Of a stretch of 64,000 nucleotides of DNA, positions 34,911-46,798 are shown piece after piece. The notes beneath the pieces were generated by a model that was not told where the DNA came from, did not search any database, and saw only the letters and a list, made by a program, of their open reading frames with translations. The translations under genes and the position numbers were made by a program. Numbering within the stretch: the stretch's first letter is position 1; the number at the start of each line of letters is the position of its first letter. This DNA is from Stropharia rugosoannulata (taxonomy: Eukaryota > Basidiomycota > Agaricomycetes > Agaricales > Strophariaceae), in the NCBI GenBank assembly GCA_028532985.1, contig JANCIK010000001.1:3968001-4032000 (forward strand). Reading direction: 5' to 3'.

Positions 34911-36990
34911 TCAAATAAAGTCAAAGCTACGAAGTTCTTCAAGAAGCGTGAGGACTTGTTCTTGAGATAAGTCTACCATAGGTGGATGCGGTAAAACGGG
35001 ACTAGATAACGAAGTTTCTGTAGAGGAGGGCATGTTGGACTTGAGATCTCTCAAAACTTCATGCAATGGTGATGAGGGTAGTGCGCGAGTCTTGCGTCCT
35101 ATGGATGTCAGCATGAATCTGTGAGCTTTCAGAGCGACATTCAGCTCTAAGTTCAATGATGGGTGGGTCACTTTTGGCTTGACGTGCTCTTCCTGGGCAA
35201 TCGCCTTTAAGGCACAGTCAACCTGACATTTATAATTATCAGTATTATCACTTGTCAATCGGTTATTATGACTGGCGTGCTTACAAAAGCTGCTGCGTAG
35301 CAGAGAATGATGGGGTGGAACATACGCTTGATCTTGCCGTCATCATAGATTGGGCTGACAGAGACTGCGCCCCAAAATTGCACCATGTCTTTGAACACGC
35401 ACTTGACAATAGTAGAACAGTAGAACGAAATCATTTGATCCTCACATTGTTCATCCACTGCAACAAATCTATGCTTTTTCTGGCCCTCAGAGCTTTCTGC
35501 CGCGGAGCTGTTGCCTCTGCCAAACTGGGACATGGCGTCGGCTTCCCTTTGTGTTCGCCAGAATACACCAAGGCCTATCTTGCCAAATATTAGGCGGCCG
35601 TAGTCACGAATCTCGGCTGGGACATGGCGTAAACGGCGCGAAAATACAGGAAGGCATAGATACTCCTTGGTGGAACAACTGAATAGAGACAGGTACTCAT
35701 CGGTCTTGTTTAACATCGAATTGACGAAGACCGTAAACATGTGCCCGTTCTAGGAAGAAACACAAATCAGCGCTAGCACAGTATAAACACTTGAGATCGG
35801 GACGCCCACCTGAAGTCGCAGAGTTTGAATAAAGTAAGAAAAAAGAGAGTCTTCCTCAGAAATCCCCTCTCTTAACCATGCACCGCTTCGGAGGGATGTT
35901 GATTGAGTGCATATGGTTTTGCAGATGAACTTCGACTCGATTATGCTCCACACGTGCCTGAAGGTATCGTCTTGGATGGCATTACCCATAGCGTTAACCA
36001 CATGTTGCTGCGATGACCCCGGGACTCAAATTAGTATCGGATGCTGGACTAGAAGATCACTGTCATGACACGCACAGAAATTTGGTTTATGTTTTCTCCC
36101 ATCCATAGGCATGTCGTCAAAGAGTTTCTGATCAGGATTTGAACATACTGCAACATTATAATTAATGTAAACAGATCTTGAATGCAGGGACGAGGGTATC
36201 CGGACAGAGAATTGGCTTTCACAAACCAGAAGTTATCATCGTTATCCCTGGAAAAGGGATTTACCGCCGAGCCAAATGCGCACGCATTAGCGAAGAGGGT
36301 CTCGAACAGAGAGATGCTATGTCTGATAACCGGGGCCGACTCTCCAGAAGAATGCAGCTTAAACGTTTCCTGTAAATTCGGTGCATCAATTTTAAGAATT
36401 AGACTCGGACTCGTTGAAATTGACTACTGACGTCATCTAGGAAGAGTAAATGATGGGGAATGAGATCTTTGGACCGTGATACCCAGACAGACTGCGCTCC
36501 AAATATCTCTTCGCGAATGGTGGAAGGATTGGCGGCGGAGGATTCTATGTTTGACGTAACATCTAAAGGTACATCTCCCGATTTGGCCCCATCATCTTCA
36601 TTACGGCTGAGGCTCGGGGAGTCATTTAGAATTGCCGCCGGCAATGGCAGGGTCAATGCCGTCATTGTGTGCTCCTCACCGGTACCGCTAGAGGTCACCG
36701 TGGGCGAGATCGGGGTATTGCTAGTAGCAACAGTAGTAAGAAGACTCTGAGCCTGCTGAATTGAGCTGTGACACCACTTACTGTTCTACAACCAGCCTTG
36801 TAGCGGGACTACGCCTTCCGGTTGCGCGCTCCTCTCCGGTATCGCCAGTATCGGACAGATAGTCAGCCGCCCCTGAAGACTGCGCCTGCTGGTAGCCATT
36901 ACGCAGGAAGAACTCGGTGAAGGAGACCAAAAGCGAGTCCAAAGATACGCGAGGAGCCTTGTGATGGGCGTCAAGCTTGGGCCGGGACAT
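34911..36990 (-). CDS. unknown 573-residue protein, 7 exons
   Basis: Exons 36990-36782, 36720-36432, 36369-36173, 36127-36076, 36007-35810, 35749-35285 and 35222-34911 join without a stop. The first acceptor (CTACTAG at 36721) is chosen for intron length; other in-frame acceptors exist nearby. Residues 1-165 are low complexity (Ser/Thr/Pro). A folded part follows with PVIRHSISLFETLFANACAF, then CLWMGENINQISQHV. Next come IIESKFICKTICTQSTSLRS, FSRRLRHVPAEIRDYGRLIF and FYCSTIVKCVFKDMVQFWGA. The end is DLSQEQVLTLLEELRSFDFI. No membrane segment or catalytic motif was recognised. It looks like a fungus-specific gene. Confidence 0.65.
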
Positions 36991-38085
36991 TGTCCACAAC
37001 AAAATAGCATGCCACTGCTACTTGTTATCCTGAGGGATAACTTACAAGGCCTTTTATACTGCTCGTCAGCACTGTTTCCTAGTAGTAGCTTTAGTGATAA
37101 CTGTTCAATCGAATGTCACGGTTGAAATCACCTGGAACTCTGAAATTATCGCAGTGTCCCAGGATCTTACACTTGTGTGAGCTTTATATTTTAAGATGTG
37201 ATTTATCATATAAAACTAGATGAAATATATGGGAGAATTTCAACTACTAGGTGAATGTCTCCATACATACTACAGTGAACAGGTTCACAGTATACCTTTT
37301 CTTGGAGATACTGGTCTCAGGTTATTTATACTGGCCATAGGCGAATATTCCTAATGATGGTTATTTTTAGCGCGCTGGGTTAAGGTTGAACCGTACACCG
37401 GATGACAAGTGTGTGTGTATAAGAAGATATGTGTAACAGGAATACTGGGAAATGTTTTACAATTAGTGGACAAGTCACTTAGTCAAGTGATCGCTGGCTG
37501 GTAGATAACATGTGAAACTTGAAGCCATGTTAGGACTATCAATGTTTTGAAACGGGCGCGCACTGCGCCTGTGCCAGCTTTCAGGTGACCTGTCGGGCCT
37601 GAACCTTTGAACGTTAAAATTATGTTAAAACCTGACTGAGCAGCTTACTAGGCCTTTGACAGGCGTTGTTGTTATTGTGGCTTTATTTCCGTTTTTAATA
37701 TGATTCAGCGGAATCATAAATGAGATGATCTTAACTAAAATACTGCCTTGAACAAGCCTTGAAAACATGTAAACGAGAAGTTACCGTAGGTAATTTCACT
37801 TGCCAGTTGTCGCCTGGCTAGACTCATGTCCTGAGAAACCGCAGACAAAATGAAAAATGGGTGGGCGTGTCGAGATCAAAGGTGGAAGGAGAAATGCGCT
37901 GCAAATTTAAGTTGCGAGGGCGGATATGATAGGACAGCACCATCGCATCATTCACTCTTCACGGACTTAGGTAGGCCGTTCCTTTACATGATTACGTAGC
38001 CTACTTGCTTATACATATATGTAGGGTAGCATTGGATGTGCTGAATTCACACGGGGCTGATCAAGACCCAGTACTCTGATTCATC
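36991..38085. other. divergent intergenic region
   Basis: About 1.1 kb between a minus-strand gene and a plus-strand gene. No coding exon or repeat recognised; it should hold both promoters. Confidence 0.45.
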
Positions 38086-39040
38086 ATGACTACACCATTC
38101 ATCGACTGTTGGCTCAAGACGGGATACCCCACGGAACGTGTTCCCAGTGATTCGCTTTTTTCTGTAGCAGTTTCTCCGGAGCCAGACCCACTCGCATCCC
38201 TTATCCTGGAAAAACGCCCGTGTTCTCCAAATTGTCCGTGTTCTCCGGATGTCGATATCCAAGAAACTGACAATGTGGTGAGGCGTTCCTTTTCTTTTCT
38301 TTTCTGGCGTACTTATATTCGCTGCTGAAGGTGCCTGATTACGACGATACTTGGTCCTCTATCCACAGTGGAAGCTCATTCAGTGACGACGAAAATCCTG
38401 AGGATGATCTAGTCTCGCCCTTCTGTCTTACCAGAGGTCTGCTGGAGGCCTCAGCCGCTGCAATAGCTTCTTACGATGCCATACTCGAGTCGAAGTCTCT
38501 CAAGGATGGTCAGGACGTGAGTACTCACTGCATGCTATTAATTGCAGGCAAGTAACAAGCAACTAATGTTTTTATTATCAGATCGCATTGTACCTTTCTC
38601 GATGTTCACCACAATCCGTAGAACATCTTCATTCTGCCGCGATTGACGCTAAAAACGCCGCTGAACTTCGCCGCTCTGCTGCTTTGCTCGATATCGATTA
38701 TTTTTTGCGAAGACTCGACCCTATTCTAGCGGTCTACAAGAAGGGGAATCTAACTCTCGCGAGCGTAGTTGACACCGTCAAGTGCACTCAGAAGGCAATC
38801 CGTCAGCTGGAGCATTCGGCCTCCTCCAGATGTTCCAAACCGCAAGTTCTAACGACTACAAGATTCTTTCCCGGCACTTTCATGCACAAACAATACCGAA
38901 TACGATCAAAGATCCACGAGGAGACCGAACGGAGGCCTGTGGCACACTTTGCTGCCCGACTTTTCACCGAAGATGGTCGCTTTCTCACAGACCATCGTCT
39001 GTCTAAATTTTTGGCAACTGAAGACATGGTGAATCAATGA
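38086..39040 (+). CDS. unknown 278-residue protein next to the gypsy insertion
   Basis: Three exons (38086-38277, 38331-38516, 38582-39040) join in frame over 53- and 65-bp GT-AG introns. The N-terminal part is acidic and Pro-rich with a duplicated CSPNCPCSPD motif. The central part is helical: RRSAALLDIDYFLRRLDPIL then AVYKKG. This resembles EALLDAQDRFRRLRPALAVY in the first antisense gene of the adjacent gypsy element. The C-terminus is basic. No known family recognised. The gypsy element inserted about 470 bp downstream. Confidence 0.6.
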
Positions 39041-39469
39041 GAACACGATCACTGCTGCTTACAGCTTTCGTTCTCTTTGCCAGTCAGCCTTTTATTCGTT
39101 ATTTATGGCCGAATACTTTTTACTATCTGAATATGTACCAGCTGTAATGATGTTACACTCGTCTTGCATCTCCGTCATCGCTATTCCAGCATATCTCCGC
39201 TGCGCATCAAGGAACATTGAAGTTTGTTGAAGTCATGGCAATGACTCTGCCAGAACACTGCAGGGCTTACCGGTTTTGGCGACCAGAAGAATTGAAGATA
39301 ATTAGCATAGCATCTGACAATACTTAGGTGCTATACTAACCAAGGCTGGATGACAAGTGAGTCATAACGACTGTTTGACGTACGCAGCGCTGTCGACAAT
39401 AGAGACACGATTTCCTTTCCGAGAAGGCGCAGTCGTGAGAACAATGGACAAAATATCTAACCTTAGGCT

Positions 39470-39510
39470 TTCTCCCTCTCCCTCCCTCTCCCTCCCTCTC
39501 CCTCCGCCTC
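39470..39510 (+). repeat. pyrimidine microsatellite (CTCCCTCC)n
   Basis: About 40 bases of repeated CTCCCTCC immediately left of the gypsy target site. Confidence 0.85.
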
Positions 39511-39517
39511 GTCACGC

Positions 39518-40933
39518 TGAGAGGTCTGCCGCGGGGCTAGACTCGAATCACAAGAAACACAACACACACAACCCAGCGGAGCGAGATCCTATCCCTTAGA
39601 TCGAGCGACGCTCTTCAGCTAAGCGGATTATAGATGTCTTCACTTCTCCCGGTACTTCCCTGCTGAGCGGACTGTGATGTGTAAGGGTCTTGCAAGTTCA
39701 GTCCAGATGTCCGCTGTACAGTGCCTGCAAGTTCGTTTTTAAGGAGGGGTTTAATTCTAGAAGTCTCAGATTAATGTCTGGGCAACCTCCGCTGAGCGCA
39801 GGGTATCGATAGTAATGTATAGTTTTGATGGTGGCTCCGCGGGGCTTATTCCGCTGAGTGGGTTTGGGGTCCGGTGACCGATGCAGGTGCTCACACAAGC
39901 TGGTAGTCCCAATTGTGCCTCGCTCCGCTGACTATCCAAAGTCGTTCCGCTGGGACTGTCCAAAGTCCTGTTCCGCTGAGGCTATCCAGAACCTCGTTCA
40001 CCCGGTGGTGCAGTCTTAATTCACAAAAACACTACAGCGCGAGTTTTCGTACACGGTTGTACTGACTCCCCGCTGAGCTCTCCAAATGACCCGGTGGCCA
40101 GAAGCTATCCAAAACTTCTATGATTCACAAAACACTTCACAGTAAAGACCCTAGCAAAAGCTAAACACAGCCCGCTGACGGTCTGGGACGGAGCCCAACA
40201 CACAGATCTAGTGGGTAGACAATTGCTTGATTTCCGTAGTTACAATTACAAGTTTATATAGACGCGCTGTGTACTAATTTAGCTGGAGAGTAAATACTAG
40301 CAACGCCGGACCAAAGGTCCGCTGAGCGCATGTGCCTCCGCTGGGCGTTTTGATGACTACCCCGCTGAGCGCGACCTGACCTCGTTGTGTTGCCAGCCTC
40401 CGCCGAGAGACGCCATTGAACTCCGCTGAGCGGTTCCTTCTGGGTTATTGAGATCTGGTTACCGCTGCCAAAGTTCCCCAGCGGAGTCTGTGCTGTGTGC
40501 ATTATGCCTTCCCTCGGGCATCACACGCTCCAGCGCGCGCGCCACGGTCACCTGACGAGTGGACTTAGGCAAATTTCGCCCTCGTGATGTGTTCTGCTGA
40601 GCCCCTTTTGAGATGCCGTCTACACACAGTCCTGCTCGTCGCCTTTGATATTTTCCGCTCAGCTGTACTCCTGCCTTCCGCTGGGACGACAGTAACCGTT
40701 ATGTGCTCCGCTGACAACTATTCCGGGTACTCCAACTGTGTACTTGTGGTCCGTACAGTCCGCTGAACCCCCACACAAGCGTCCGCGGAGCACATGCGTG
40801 ATAGATTTGTGATACACGCGCTGAGCGCTGAGACGGCTGACCAGGCTAGTCACCGTTCCGCTGTGCCCTTACACTTCAGCCCAAACCGCCCGCTGTGGTC
40901 TCTTACAGCCTTGGTGTAAACGCAGGCCTGTCA
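39518..40933 (-). repeat. gypsy LTR (3' LTR of the minus-strand element)
   Basis: 1416 bp, TG...CA. It matches 54143-55558 except for a GC dinucleotide indel near 40264, one C/G change near 40282 and a small difference near 40360. It contains over 20 CCGCTG or CAGCGG motif copies. Confidence 0.95.
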
Positions 40934-40946
40934 TCTCCCCCTCACT
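40934..40946 (-). promoter_or_regulatory. gypsy polypurine tract
   Basis: On the minus strand AGTGAGGGGGAGA directly precedes the 3' LTR, as expected for plus-strand DNA priming. Confidence 0.85.
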
Positions 40947-41364
40947 AAAAATTTTGACTGTCCTCAGTCAAGTTCCACCTCTATTTTTAGACGCAGTACT
41001 GTCCCCGCGCCTACTTTTAGCACTTCGTTTTCTATTTCTAGCTTCCCTGGGCGCTTATTTCGCTATCTTTAGCCCTCGGCCGTCTCCAATGGCCAATTCC
41101 ATTGTTATTTGCTCCTCTCTCCGCATAAGGATATTCTTCCCCTTTTTCTGTCTTGTGCCGCTGCTTCTAAACCCCCGCTCTCTATGTAGGTCGCCTGAAA
41201 GTTTATGTGACGCCGCCACCCGTACTTTTATCTTCCAGAAAATTCTTCCGCTGGGCAAGCCTTTGTCTTATAAACGTTGGATACTGCTCCTTAGCTCTTT
41301 TCATTCTTTCTTTCCCTCTCCTCCTGCAGACCCCCTGCTCACTTTCCTCCTTATTCTACCTACC

Positions 41365-43365
41365 ATGGCTTTCCGCAATTTCGACCGCCGCCAACGCGAG
41401 AAAGAGCGCGCCGAAGCCCTTTTAGACGCTCAGGACCGCTTCCGCCGCCTCCGTCCCGCGCTCGCTGTTTATCAAGAATTCGAAACGTTGGCGGGGGCCG
41501 ACAACCTGCCCGACGACGGAATGGCGCGACTAGACGAACTGCGGGTGGTCATCGACAACGCTGTCGAGGACCACCTGAGCCTCCATTGCTCCGACGGCCT
41601 CTACCACAACGGGGTTCACGAGTTTTGTATCCTCCTCTCCGCTGTGGCCAACATGCTCATCACAAACGACCCTTCCCTGGCTTCGACGCTGCAAGCGCGT
41701 CGCTGGTTCACGAGCGGTCACCAGCCCCTGTCTTCCTATATCCAATTTTTTGCGACCGCCTTCCCAACTCAGTGGGATGGTTCTCCCACCCCAGGCCCTC
41801 GCCCCCTCGTGAACTCCGCTCCGCGCCTCTCTCCTGTTCTCACTCAGCTTGCTCCCGCGGTTGAGGACATAATTATGGTTTCCGACGACGACGCTCCGCG
41901 GCCCTTTTCGCCCTCGCCAGCGGTTCGCAAAGACAAGCGCAAGCGTCTTCCCTCCCCGCCTGTCGTCTTCGTTCCTCCCGCGCCGCTCCCAAAGCCTATT
42001 AAACGCCAGCGCCCTGCTGCGCTCGCTGCCAGCGCCGCTATTGCTGGTAAGTTTTCTTTTAGATTTCTTTATTTCTCTATCCTGATCCTTCCCAGCCCAG
42101 GCAGATCTCGAGTCCCCAGCGGTAGCTTCCGTCGCCCGCTCCGCTGGTGGCCCTACCTTGGCCCTGACCGACAGCGGAATCGAAGAAATCACTAATACCC
42201 GCCCTGATAGCAACAAAATCGCATACAAGTCTACTTACCCCATTCTCGACGTCTTGCCCCCTGTGTTCTCCGCTAAGCTCGCCCTGGCTGGCGCTCCGCT
42301 GCCCGACGCGATCGACATGAGTATGCTCCCCTCCGAGTCCCGACTTGAAGGCGCTATTATCGTGCGTGTCTCCTTTGTCCGCTGGTCTCTCTTTTTCTTT
42401 TCTTTTACTGACTTATTTCACTTCTCACAGAGGGGAATGGTGTGCAATCACTGCGCTCGTCCCTTCAATGCTCGCATAAATGAAGGCCTTCACCAGTGCA
42501 TCTGCCGTGGGTGGGCGCGGAATTGCTGTACTTGCAGTACTCAGCAAAAAGGAAAATGCCTCTTTTGTTGTGAGCCCGCGGAGGTCGACAAAACTATCGA
42601 GGACTCCTCCCTGTGGCATCGCACTTCCTTGACCAGTGAGTCTATTTCCCATCTCTTTTCTCTTATTCTGACTTGTAATTTTCTTTCTTTCTAGGCCTTC
42701 TGTCTGGCTTCGCTCGCCTCAGCGCCTATACAGAGCAAGCTCGCGTGGCCGAAGAGCAGCGCCGCTCCGCGGAGCGCATGTTCTTTGGTCAACTCATTGA
42801 ACTTTCCCAGCTGGCGCGCGCTATGGCGCTCACCCTTCCCACTGGGATCATTATTGGCCCGCGCTTCCGTGATTGCAAAACCTTCGACGCTCTCCGCTGC
42901 CTCGACCTCGGTCGACTCCACGAGGCCTACGCCTCTCTTTGTGCCCCCGCTGTCGTGGAAGACCCCCTTATCGTCGCCCCCGCCGCCTCTTTCTATGATC
43001 CAAAGCATCCGTGCTTCGATCCTACCACCTTCATCCCTGCCCCCCAGCCTGACCAGGCCATCACGCTAGAGGCCTTCAATGCGGCCGAATCTCAAGCTTT
43101 CGAGGACGCGGCCCTCCGCCAAGCTGAAGAGGCCGACGCTATCATCGCAGCGGAGAAGGTCAAACGCTTGCGCGATCGTTCGTCCAAGAGAGGGACTCCC
43201 GCGGAAGGCTCTCTCCCTGCCACTCCGTCCGCCAGTACTTCGCGCCTCGAGCCCCTAACCACCGCTTCCAAGGGCAAGGCCCCCGCTGTGGTTCGTACCT
43301 TCCTGACTCCTTCGCGCGTCCCTAGCGAGGTTGACGCTGCCGAGGTTCCCGCGGAGGGGGATTGA
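41365..43365 (+). CDS. antisense cargo gene 1: Cys-rich 607-residue protein
   Basis: Four exons (41365-42046, 42096-42361, 42431-42635, 42695-43365) with GTAAG, GTGCGT and GTGAGT donors join to 607 residues. The N-terminus is charged and helical (MAFRNFDRRQREKERAEALL), then Pro/Ser-rich with a basic stretch RKDKRKRLPSPP that could be a nuclear signal. Exon 3 encodes a Cys/His cluster: CNHCARPF, then HQCICRGWARNCCTC, then CLFCC, a probable zinc-binding domain. Exon 4 is helical and ends with an Ala/Glu-rich coil and a Ser/Thr/Pro tail. It lies on the strand opposite to gag-pol. No family recognised; DNA or RNA binding is a guess from the Cys cluster. Confidence 0.8.
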
Positions 43366-43824
43366 GGGATGTTGCGCGCTCCGCTGGTTGTCAGGCCTTG
43401 GGGCCTTTATTTCTCTTTTCTACATTTCTTGTTCTCCTGTATCTCTTTTACTTTACCTGGCATATGTAAAGTAAATAAATGTCTATCATAATTTATATGC
43501 CCTCTTTTTAATCCTCTTTTACTTGTGTGAACCTGAAATTTCCGAGGTCCGTTGTCATTTTCTTAAGTCTTCTGTCAGGATTTTGCCCCGCTGAGCGACC
43601 TGCCGACCTCTGAGTGGATGACCTAATTGTTTACCCAGGTTCTTCTACCCTTGACTCTCTCCTGCTGCGTGTCCCTGGTTTCTTTCTCTTCTTGTCAAGT
43701 CCGCTCAGCGGACTTCTTTTCCCCACACGTGCTCCGCGGCCAAATTTTTAGCGGGCTCTCTCCCCCTCACTATAAAATCAACTGTCCCCAGTTGACAGAC
43801 TCTTTACTTTTCTTTTTCTCCATC
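43366..43824 (+). promoter_or_regulatory. spacer between cargo genes 1 and 2
   Basis: About 460 bp. It carries AATAAA-like TAAATAAATG near 43470 after gene 1, a near-palindromic GTCCGCTCAGCGGAC at about 43700, and a CACTATAAAA box near 43775 about 50 bp before the gene 2 ATG, a plausible TATA element. Confidence 0.5.
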
Positions 43825-44296
43825 ATGCAACGCTACCAGCGCACGAATGTCGCCCGCCAGTTCACCTGCATCCTCAAGCAGCTGGCTGTCCATGCTGAGC
43901 TCACCGAAGACTCCGCTGAGGCCACGCTCCATTTGCCATTGCAGTCCGCGCAGGCGGTTGTCCGTGCTCTGGTAAGGCCTACTTCTATAGATTCTACTCC
44001 GCTGACTATTTCCACAGGATCGTATTACCCTTCCGCTGAGATTCGTTGACTTTAATCGTCAATTTCTATCGTTCCTCATGACCATCGTGTTTTACGAGGC
44101 CCGCGCCCAGCGGAAGTTCAGCGATGATCACTTCGACCCCCGCCTACTCAGTAATGCCGCCTTACGTGTTCTCGACCGATACAGTCATCTGGGCATGCCA
44201 TTCCATCTGCTGCCTTCTTCTGAGCGAATTGCAGCCGATGTTCAAGAAGTGGACCCTGATGCCGCGCTCATCGTAGACGACGTGTGCTCTGATTAG
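43825..44296 (+). CDS. antisense cargo gene 2: 141-residue protein
   Basis: Two exons (43825-43971, 44018-44296) over a 46-bp GTAAGG...CACAG intron. The product starts MQRYQRTNVARQFTCILKQL. It is mostly helical with Leu-rich segments (DRITLPLRFVDFNRQFLSFL, RLLSNAALRVLDRYSHLG) and ends in an acidic tail. No known domain. The upstream TATA-like box and clean intron support a real gene transcribed against gag-pol. Confidence 0.7.
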
Positions 44297-44365
44297 GGCG
44301 GTCCGCTGCGCTGACCATCTCCATATATAATATAACTCCCTCTGTCTGTAGTTGTATACGTCAAC

Positions 44366-44910
44366 ATGCCCTCCTTGTCCGCTGAGCGTAATCTCTTATT
44401 ACTTGCACATTCAGATCCTCGCATCCTTCGTCTCGATGCTTTGTCTAGGCGTCCGCTGAGTGACATTCCTCCCCACGATGTAGCCCGAGTATGCCGAATC
44501 TATATAACTGCCCTTCACTATATTCTGGACTCCGCTGCAGAGGAACGGCTACCCATGAGTGTCTGTCTCCTGCTGCTTAACCGAGTTCAAGATCATGCTG
44601 TAAGCCCTTTCTCCCCTGTCCATGCACTCCCGCTGAGTAGTCCGCGCAGCGCGGCCTAGAACTGACCGAGTCCACCTGTCATTCACTGCTTCTTTCTCAT
44701 CTCTGTGCTCAGCTGTATTACACCGAACTTGTGCTTCGCCTGTGTGGTACCAACGACGCTGAGCGCTACGGCGTTCTTAATCACACCGAACACTTTCAAC
44801 GCCTCCATTATGCCGCCCAGCATTTCTACCAGGAGGACTTCTTCCCCGTCTGTCCCCTTTTTTCTTCCTCCTCCGCTGCGCTGAGACCCGGATTATGTCA
44901 GGATGTTTGA
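44366..44910 (+). CDS. antisense cargo gene 3: 143-residue protein
   Basis: Two exons (44366-44599 and 44713-44910) join over a 113-bp GTAAGC...CTCAG intron. The start is MPSLSAERNLLLLAHSDPRI. Size and helical Leu-rich character are like cargo gene 2 (RVCRIYITALHYILD, LYYTELVLRLCGTND), but no clear sequence match was seen. An ATATATAATATAA stretch lies about 40 bp before the ATG. No family recognised. Confidence 0.65.
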
Positions 44911-45362
44911 GGCATTGCGCCCCTTCCTTGGTTTACTCCGTAGAGTACCCTTGTTACAGTAACCAGAGTAAATGGCTCTACATGTGGTGCCTCCATAGCT
45001 ATTTGAAATGACAAGTATCTAGTTAGGCACTATGTATTGTCGGTGCCAATACCTGATTCGGACATAATTTTTCCAAATGCGGTAATCACACGATCAGCCT
45101 CCGCTGAGCGCTTTCAGCTAGGCGTGCCTCTCCGCTGGATCTCATTTCGTCTACCAATTGCTCCCGCTCTGCACCCTGTTTTATGCGAGCCTGCATGTGG
45201 TGGTCTGTTTCTACCTCCAGCGTTCATGCCATAACTCCGCTGCGAGTCTGGTCCGCTGGGATGCCACATTCCTCGCCGCTGGCCGCCCCTCCTTAGGTCC
45301 TCTGTGCTCTACTGAGCCTATATATATGCCCTACTCTCATACTTTCAATCACTCAGCCACTC
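44911..45362 (+). other. spacer between cargo genes 3 and 4
   Basis: About 450 bp. Several TCCGCTGAG motif copies (near 45100, 45130, 45238, 45250) and a TATATATATG box near 45322, about 40 bp before the next ATG. Confidence 0.45.
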
Positions 45363-46678
45363 ATGTCCAACGCACCCGCTCCGCTGTACAACTTTAGTAA
45401 TGTCAAGCATCAGCTGGCATTAATCCAAGATATCAGAGGCTTGGCTTCCGCCATGCCTTCCAACTATACCGGGAGCCTCGAGCTTCTGGCTATTGACTTA
45501 GTACACACAACACTCAGCTGGTCCGCTGGGTCCTTTTACTCCGCTGACCACTCGAACTTTTTTAGAACCGCTGGCGTGATCCCCACGGTGGCATTACTCG
45601 TATCATTAATAACAGCGAGGCTGTTGATATTCTCAACGAGACGCGTGCCATCTACACCTCCTTAGAGGCGGATCACCACTTCCGCACTTTCTCTCCCGCT
45701 GCCAACGCTTTTATCACTCTGCATGAGCAAGTTTTAAAAGCGAAAGCCGCTGCCTCGCGTCAGCGCATGCATACTCCCACTGGACCCGTACGCTGTGTGC
45801 TTGCTGCCTCTCTTTATCTTTTAACCGCCCGCTCAGCGCAATGTTCGCCTCCTCTCGCGCTCCGCTGCCGATCCTGAGACGGTATCTGCCCCTGGAGGTA
45901 CCTCATCCCCCGATTCCGATGATGACAAGGTGTGGCTGACTTCCTTCACCCTTTTAGATATTACTAACATGCAGCTGTACCTCCTCCTTAAAAAGATGGC
46001 CCTTGATGACAAGATCGAGGCTGCCACTGAGGGCGGAGTACCTAGCCGCCAGAATACCCCAGAGCCTAGCCCTTCGAAGAAGCGCTCAGCGCCTCCTCCC
46101 GACACTCCTCGTCAGGTTCGTTTTGTTGCGTTTTCCCTCCCTCGTTACTTTCTCACTTCTATGTCAGCGGGAGCGTACTGAGGCCAACGGACATCGCACT
46201 CGTGCGCTTGGCCGCGGCATGACACTCCGCTCCTCTGACAACCGGCGCTCTCCGCGCGACACACCGTTCCACGACGCTTCCTCTAAGAAGGCCCGTCTCG
46301 GCGCTGACGGCGTTCCTACTTTCGCCGATTCTCCTTTCATTGTACAGGGTGCGCTCTTTGCCCTCACTCTTCTCCGTTGCGTCCGCTGAACTACTTCATC
46401 TTCTTTTAGGTACCAATCTTACTCTTTCGAATGACAAAGTCAATGCCTGTCTCGACGCTGCTACCAACCTCATTAAGGAACCGCTGAACACCGGGAACCC
46501 ATCCGAGCTCGTCACTCGCCGTCTCATCGGAGACTTGCAAGCTGAGATCATCTGTGACTTGCACAAGATTGACTTCATCCTGAAGCGCCGCGCTCTGCTC
46601 GTTAAAGAGTTAGAGACTTTACAGCGCAGCTTGGATTTGACAGGGACCAGCCCCGCTGAGGAGCCCGCGCCGCAGTGA
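45363..46678 (+). CDS. antisense cargo gene 4: 347-residue protein, 6 exons
   Basis: Exons 45363-45500, 45566-45787, 45837-45929, 45975-46115, 46168-46348 and 46410-46678 join in frame with GT-AG introns of 45-65 bp. The N-terminal half is helical (NVKHQLALIQDIRGLASAMP, EAVDILNETRAIYTSLEADH). A Ser/Pro-rich basic middle follows with SPSKKRSAPPPDTPRQ and DASSKKARLG, possible nuclear signals. The C-terminal part is a helical pair (KIDFILKRRALLVKELETLQ). The stop lies only 120 bp from the end of pol on the other strand, so the two converge. No family recognised. Five introns kept in frame are strong evidence for a real gene. Confidence 0.78.
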
Positions 46679-46798
46679 TGACCCTCTTAATTACTCCGCT
46701 GAGCGCCTCAAAGTGGTCCTTAACTAGTTTCTTTTGTACCTTTCTCCTTTAGTTTACCCAATATACTCTATTGTGGTCTCCTTTTCTACTTTGTGCCT

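Noticed and set aside
39518..40933. Short open frames within the LTRs
   Set aside because: The same frames recur in both LTRs only because the LTRs are copies; they lie in non-coding terminal sequence.
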